This document shows, piece by piece, positions 60,241 through 64,000 of a stretch of 64,000 nt of DNA. Both the position numbers and the translations under genes were made by a program. The DNA is from Limonium bicolor (taxonomy: Eukaryota; Streptophyta; Magnoliopsida; Caryophyllales; Plumbaginaceae), in assembly GCA_023374045.1 (NCBI GenBank), contig CM041779.1, positions 265,370,131 to 265,434,130 on the forward strand, written 5' to 3'. Each line of letters begins with the position of its first letter. Position 1 is the first letter of the stretch. The notes below the pieces were generated by a model. That model was not told the DNA's origin. It saw nothing but the letters and a program-made list of their open reading frames with translations, and did no database searches.

Positions 60241-61235
60241 GAAGCAAAAATAGCATGAATCTGGTCAAAGTGTTTCCACGCTTTTGAGTCGGAGGGGTGA
60301 CACATGTTGTCATCTTCCATTTTGTGTTCTGCGTGCCATCTCATATCGGTAGCCGTTGTAGGAGAAGCGTAAAGCCTTTTCAGCCTTGGAATGAGAGGGA
60401 AGTACTGCATCTTCTTGAAAGGTACCTTACTTTTCTCCTTTTGTCCCCTCTTTGATGGGCTTGTATCTGGGACGAGTGCAGAACTTGCATACATCCAGAT
60501 CTTTATCTTCTCCCCAGAAAATCATACATAGTTCGGAACAACAATCGATTTCTTCATAAGGTAACCCAAGACCACGTTTGATTTCTTTGCTTCGTAGAAG
60601 TTTTTTGGAATGTCAGTGTTTTCTGGACGAAGCTCGCAGTAGGTTTTGCAAACTCGATCAATCAATGCCTGAGGTGCTTGGTAGTCATTCTTAATGGACA
60701 TTAATTCAGTGGTGATAGATAGTACACATGATGCGTGCCACTGAATAACTTTCTTTTAGCATGTTCCATCAACTCAAAAAAATTTTTAGCCTCAGGATTG
60801 GAGTATCCTCTGTATCCTCTTCAACATCCTCCATAAATTAAAGGTATCCCCGATTCTTCTGGAACCTCACCTACAGCATGTGCAATCATTTGCTCTAACA
60901 TTTCAACATGTGGAACCTCATTAGGCGTAGTGCTTCTCGAGGTAGCTTGTACGGGTGTGTTATCTTCTCCATGGAATATCCAATCAAAGTAACCGTACAT
61001 AAAACCTTTCTGTGCTAAATGAACCTTAACGACATCAGGCTTGAGATACTGTCTGTTTCTACACCTTGTCATGTCGCAAGGGAACTTAATTTTTCCATCT
61101 TCCTACATTCAGGGTGTTGTAGTGCAAAAGCGACAAACTCTTCCATCTTCCTCAGCATTCGGCAGAGATTCTACCTCTCTCAAAGGTTCTCTCATCGTAC
61201 ATCCACAATCTATCGGGTCTCATGCCTATACTAAT
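60241..61235 (-). pseudogene. TNPD-like transposase, N-terminal part
   Basis: Read on the minus strand from 61235: WMYDERTFERG, FVAFALQHPECR, CRNRQYLKPDVVKVHL and GFMYGYFDWIFHGED of the transposase-associated domain, then LGLPYEEIDCCSELCMIFWGEDKDLDVC, and VPFKKMQYFPLIPRLKRLYASPTTATDMRWHAE and HPSDSKAWKHFDQ. These are N-terminal motifs of plant En/Spm transposases. The frame shifts several times, and the protein is cut at FASE by LARD B. The rest lies at 43828-46411. Confidence 0.85.
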
Positions 61236-62894
61236 CAAACACTACTTTAGTTAAAACAAATAAAATTTTAAAAAATTCGACATAGTCTCCCCTATTTTTT
61301 TAACTTTTTCCGCTTATTTCTAAGCATCCCACAAGGAAAATTCACAATACCTACAACAGTTATCTCGACGCAAAATTAAGTAACTAACAAACACACACAC
61401 AACAAGTATAATATAAAAGTATAAGGTTGATTACTCATATGGTACTATCGACTAATGCTATTCTCTAAGGTATATTTGGATGTTGTATTAAAACTAAGTT
61501 GTTATCATAATTAGAAACGGATATAAACACAAGGTATTTTAGAAGGAAAACAAGCCTTTTTTCGTAATGAGGTAATGGCTGAGTTTAAAAAACAAAGTGA
61601 AGTATTATCATATATATACATTTAATTATATAGATAAATTTAGTACAATTTACAAAATCTAATACTCCCTCGTTAAACTTGCACGGTAAGAAATGATACA
61701 TATATATTACTCTATATAATTAAATCCCACATCAACAAGATACACGATTATTAAAACTTCAAAAAAACAGAGACTTTCAAAAGAACAAAAGGTCTGATTC
61801 CATTTGTATTATTGATAAAAATCCTCGGTTGGTCGTTGATTATAGTTAACTATATTATTAATTAATTAAAGAAAACATTATAATCATTCGGCGACAACAT
61901 TATAATCTCTTATGGGCGTATTAAAAACATTTTATCTCATTAGTTTTACTTTTTAACTCTATACGTCACATACATTAATTGTTTAAATTTTTATTATTTT
62001 ATCTTACATAATTCACCGCCAGTGATATGTACCATGGTATGATGAAGAACACTAGTAACCTGTAACTTGTATCTTTCTTCCTACATATGACATCAGGGGA
62101 GGGAATGCACTTTGAATAGTTTGTTGAATGCATATGTATTGTTGTTAGCTGGAGTATATTATCAAGAGGAAATTATACCGTAAAGCAATCAATTATCAAC
62201 TTATATTTATTAATTCATGTTATAATATGAAGCGCCATTTTTAAAGTGTACTTAAACATTCTTATATTTGAAAGTCAAAAAAACATTCTTATATCTGAGT
62301 TGCTATATAAATTGTGGATCAAAACTATGAAATACTTGTATTAATTAGAACGAAGGACAAAGAAAAAACAATAATGTTCCCAAATAATATAATTAATCCA
62401 AACCAATAAAACTGACAAATAATATAATCCAAACAATAGAGAAGTAGCCAAAAATGAGTGAGCCCAAATCAATTTTCTATTTGACAATATTGTAACCCTA
62501 GGTCTAATACCACAAAAAAAAAAATCAACAATTAACATTCATAATTACCACACAACATCAATACATATGTATACTAACAGTTTTTTAGTACAAATTTGCA
62601 AGAAAACCCACACAATTTAACTCAAAACTAACAAATTTTCAGATTTCCTATTTCAGTTTTCGAAATTAATGATATAGAAATTTGAGGACTTACCTGAGAG
62701 CAAAAAACACTTGCAATAGCAGTCAGGAACATGCTAAGGAAGATGGAAGTGTTGGATGGCCTAAAAAACAAGTGAGAAATTGCCAAAAATAGCTCCTGGG
62801 GTCGCTGGTTCGCTGCTGTGCTCGCGTCTCCTTCGACAATGGTGAAATCACAAATGAGAAAGACAGAGCGAGCCGCGACGCGGCGTTAATTTAC
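61236..62894 (-). other. AT-rich upstream region of the CACTA transposase gene
   Basis: 1.66 kb without a recognisable gene. By position it should hold promoter, first introns and leader of the transposase gene. No specific signal can be defended. Confidence 0.5.
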
Positions 62895-63222
62895 CTAGTT
62901 TTTTAGCGACGGACGTGTCCGTCGCTAAAAAACGTCAAAACTACGTCGTTTAAGTTAGTAAAATAACCCGCGGCAATAACACAGTGGATCAAAACGACAT
63001 CGTCCTTGTAACGACGGACACATATCCGTCGCTAATATTTCTTTTATTTTATTTTATTTAAAAAAAGATAGCGACGGAAAAACCGTCGCTAGACCGTCGC
63101 TAAAACAGGCGCCAAGGCCGGAAATTTTGGCGCTAATGGACCCGCCCAAATACCGTCGCTATTCCCTCGCCGTTCCGTCGCAGAATTATCCGTCGGTAAT
63201 CCGACGCTAGTCCATCGCTAAA
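62895..63222. repeat. Right subterminal repeats of the CACTA element
   Basis: Repeated GCGACGGA and TCCGTCGCT motifs in inverted pairs (for example AGCGACGGACGTGTCCGTCGCT). Towards 63222 the motifs become degenerate (CCATCGCTAA). The conserved CACTA terminus is not found after them. Confidence 0.85.
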
Positions 63223-64000
63223 TAGCAATAAGCCTAAACGGCGATGCAAGATAACAAATCTAAATGTTATAAAACATAAGTCTAGGTGGAAGTACTCAAT
63301 AAAGCTTTAGAAGGACACAAGTCCAGGAGAGCGATTGCACCACCTCCTACTACATTTCAATATACACTAACTGAACAGTAACATTTAAAATGACATAACA
63401 AGTAGTGAAAACTGGTTAAAACTAGACCACAAAAAGGAACTCCCATAAAAAGAGGAAAACACAAATCTTCGCCATAGAGTTTAGAGTTTACACCAAGTAA
63501 TGTGACCCAAGGATAGGGTAAAGCCAGAAGAACCATAAAAGGCACCGTAAATAACGTGCATCATCTACTAACTAATTAGGACAAGCGCCAAACCGCACAC
63601 ATGGTAACCAGTTGACAGTAATTAAGATCAACACCAAGAACTTACTAATTAATAAAACAACAATAACTTATTAATACGAGGAAATTGCAACCTCCTTTAA
63701 GATATCAGTGAACTCATGTCAATATCGAAACAAATAACAAAGGTGAAAAACCACCTTGTACCACTCAAAGGCAAAACTTCACCATTAGGGTGAGATATTG
63801 CAAACACCTGTTCAATGAGAGATACATAATCATACCATTGTGCTAGGAACCTAGTAAACTGAAAAGAAATTCCCTCGGGGTGCCCCCAACAAGAAAAAAA
63901 AGAGGGGGAGATTGACAACAGAACACTTCATGAACGTGTGGCGGACACCACAAGTATATAAAACGAGATATGGGACGACCGCACTCCATGGGAGCTTATG
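63223..64000. other. Unassigned sequence at the right edge
   Basis: No coding domain, LTR end, PBS or CACTA terminus was recognised. It may be the remaining end of the CACTA element or sequence of LARD C. Confidence 0.4.

Larger units (their letters stand above)
40919..63222 (-). mobile_element. CACTA (En/Spm) DNA transposon, right terminus not found
   Basis: The left terminus CACTACTAGAAAAAAC starts at 40919 and is followed by dense TTAGCGACGGA-type subterminal repeats. Matching repeats cluster again at 62895-63222. Two minus-strand genes lie between: TNPA-like (41389-43693) and TNPD-like transposase (43828-46411 and 60241-61235), the latter split by LARD B. The expected right end (TTTTTTCTAGTAGTG) is not visible up to 64000, so the true end is lost or beyond the window. 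The 3 bp target duplication would include CGT at 40916-40918. Confidence 0.88.

Overview
This window is a stretch of nuclear plant DNA (probably a eudicot; the species cannot be told from the sequence) made almost entirely of transposable elements nested inside one another. No convincing host gene, rRNA or tRNA gene was found. Ty3/gypsy elements with tRNA-Asp-type or tRNA-iMet-type primer sites, a CACTA (En/Spm) transposon, a plant LINE and very long non-coding LTR elements point to gene-poor, pericentromeric-type heterochromatin.

Layout. (1) 1-16876: a minus-strand Athila-like element that appears to encode only gag and protease (TR-GAG-like). Its gag is split by a complete plus-strand Athila-type element at 2871-14168, which has 2.0 kb LTRs, TSD AGCTT, a PBS, and a gag-pol broken by three apparent one-base losses. 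(2) 16882-19060 is part of an LTR of a minus-strand large non-coding LTR element ('LARD A'). Its internal region occupies 19061-21630 and 26189-27014 and is split by a related 4.56 kb solo LTR (21631-26188, TSD ATCCC). (3) 27015-27341 is a short LTR start in the plus direction. It is followed by a second LTR start at 27342 that begins 'LARD C'. The C LTR runs to 38286 and carries a 5 kb LINE (27920-32896, 13-14 bp TSD). The C PBS and internal region run to 40918. (4) 40919 to at least 63222 is a minus-strand CACTA transposon with TNPA-like and TNPD-like genes. The TNPD gene is split by a complete 13.8 kb element, 'LARD B' (46417-60235, TSD ACTCC). (5) 63223-64000 shows nothing recognisable.

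The target duplications and interrupted reading frames give a relative order of insertion. LARD A is among the oldest. The gag-only element, the solo LTR and element C are later. The CACTA element landed in C, LARD B landed in the CACTA transposase, and the inner Athila element landed in the gag of the gag-only element. The LTR pair of the inner Athila element is nearly identical, so its insertion is recent.

The most unusual signal is a recurring structure. Arrays of about four GC-rich hairpins with GTCCG/CGGAC-type stems, spaced about 67-77 bp apart, occur in the internal 3' region and in the LTR of the gag-only element, and at comparable depth inside the long LTRs of LARD A, the solo LTR and LARD B. 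Stem sequences differ between elements while the palindrome and spacing persist. The LARD LTRs also share a hairpin plus CAGGT site near their 3' ends. In LARD B and LARD C the primer site is partly folded into a short hairpin.
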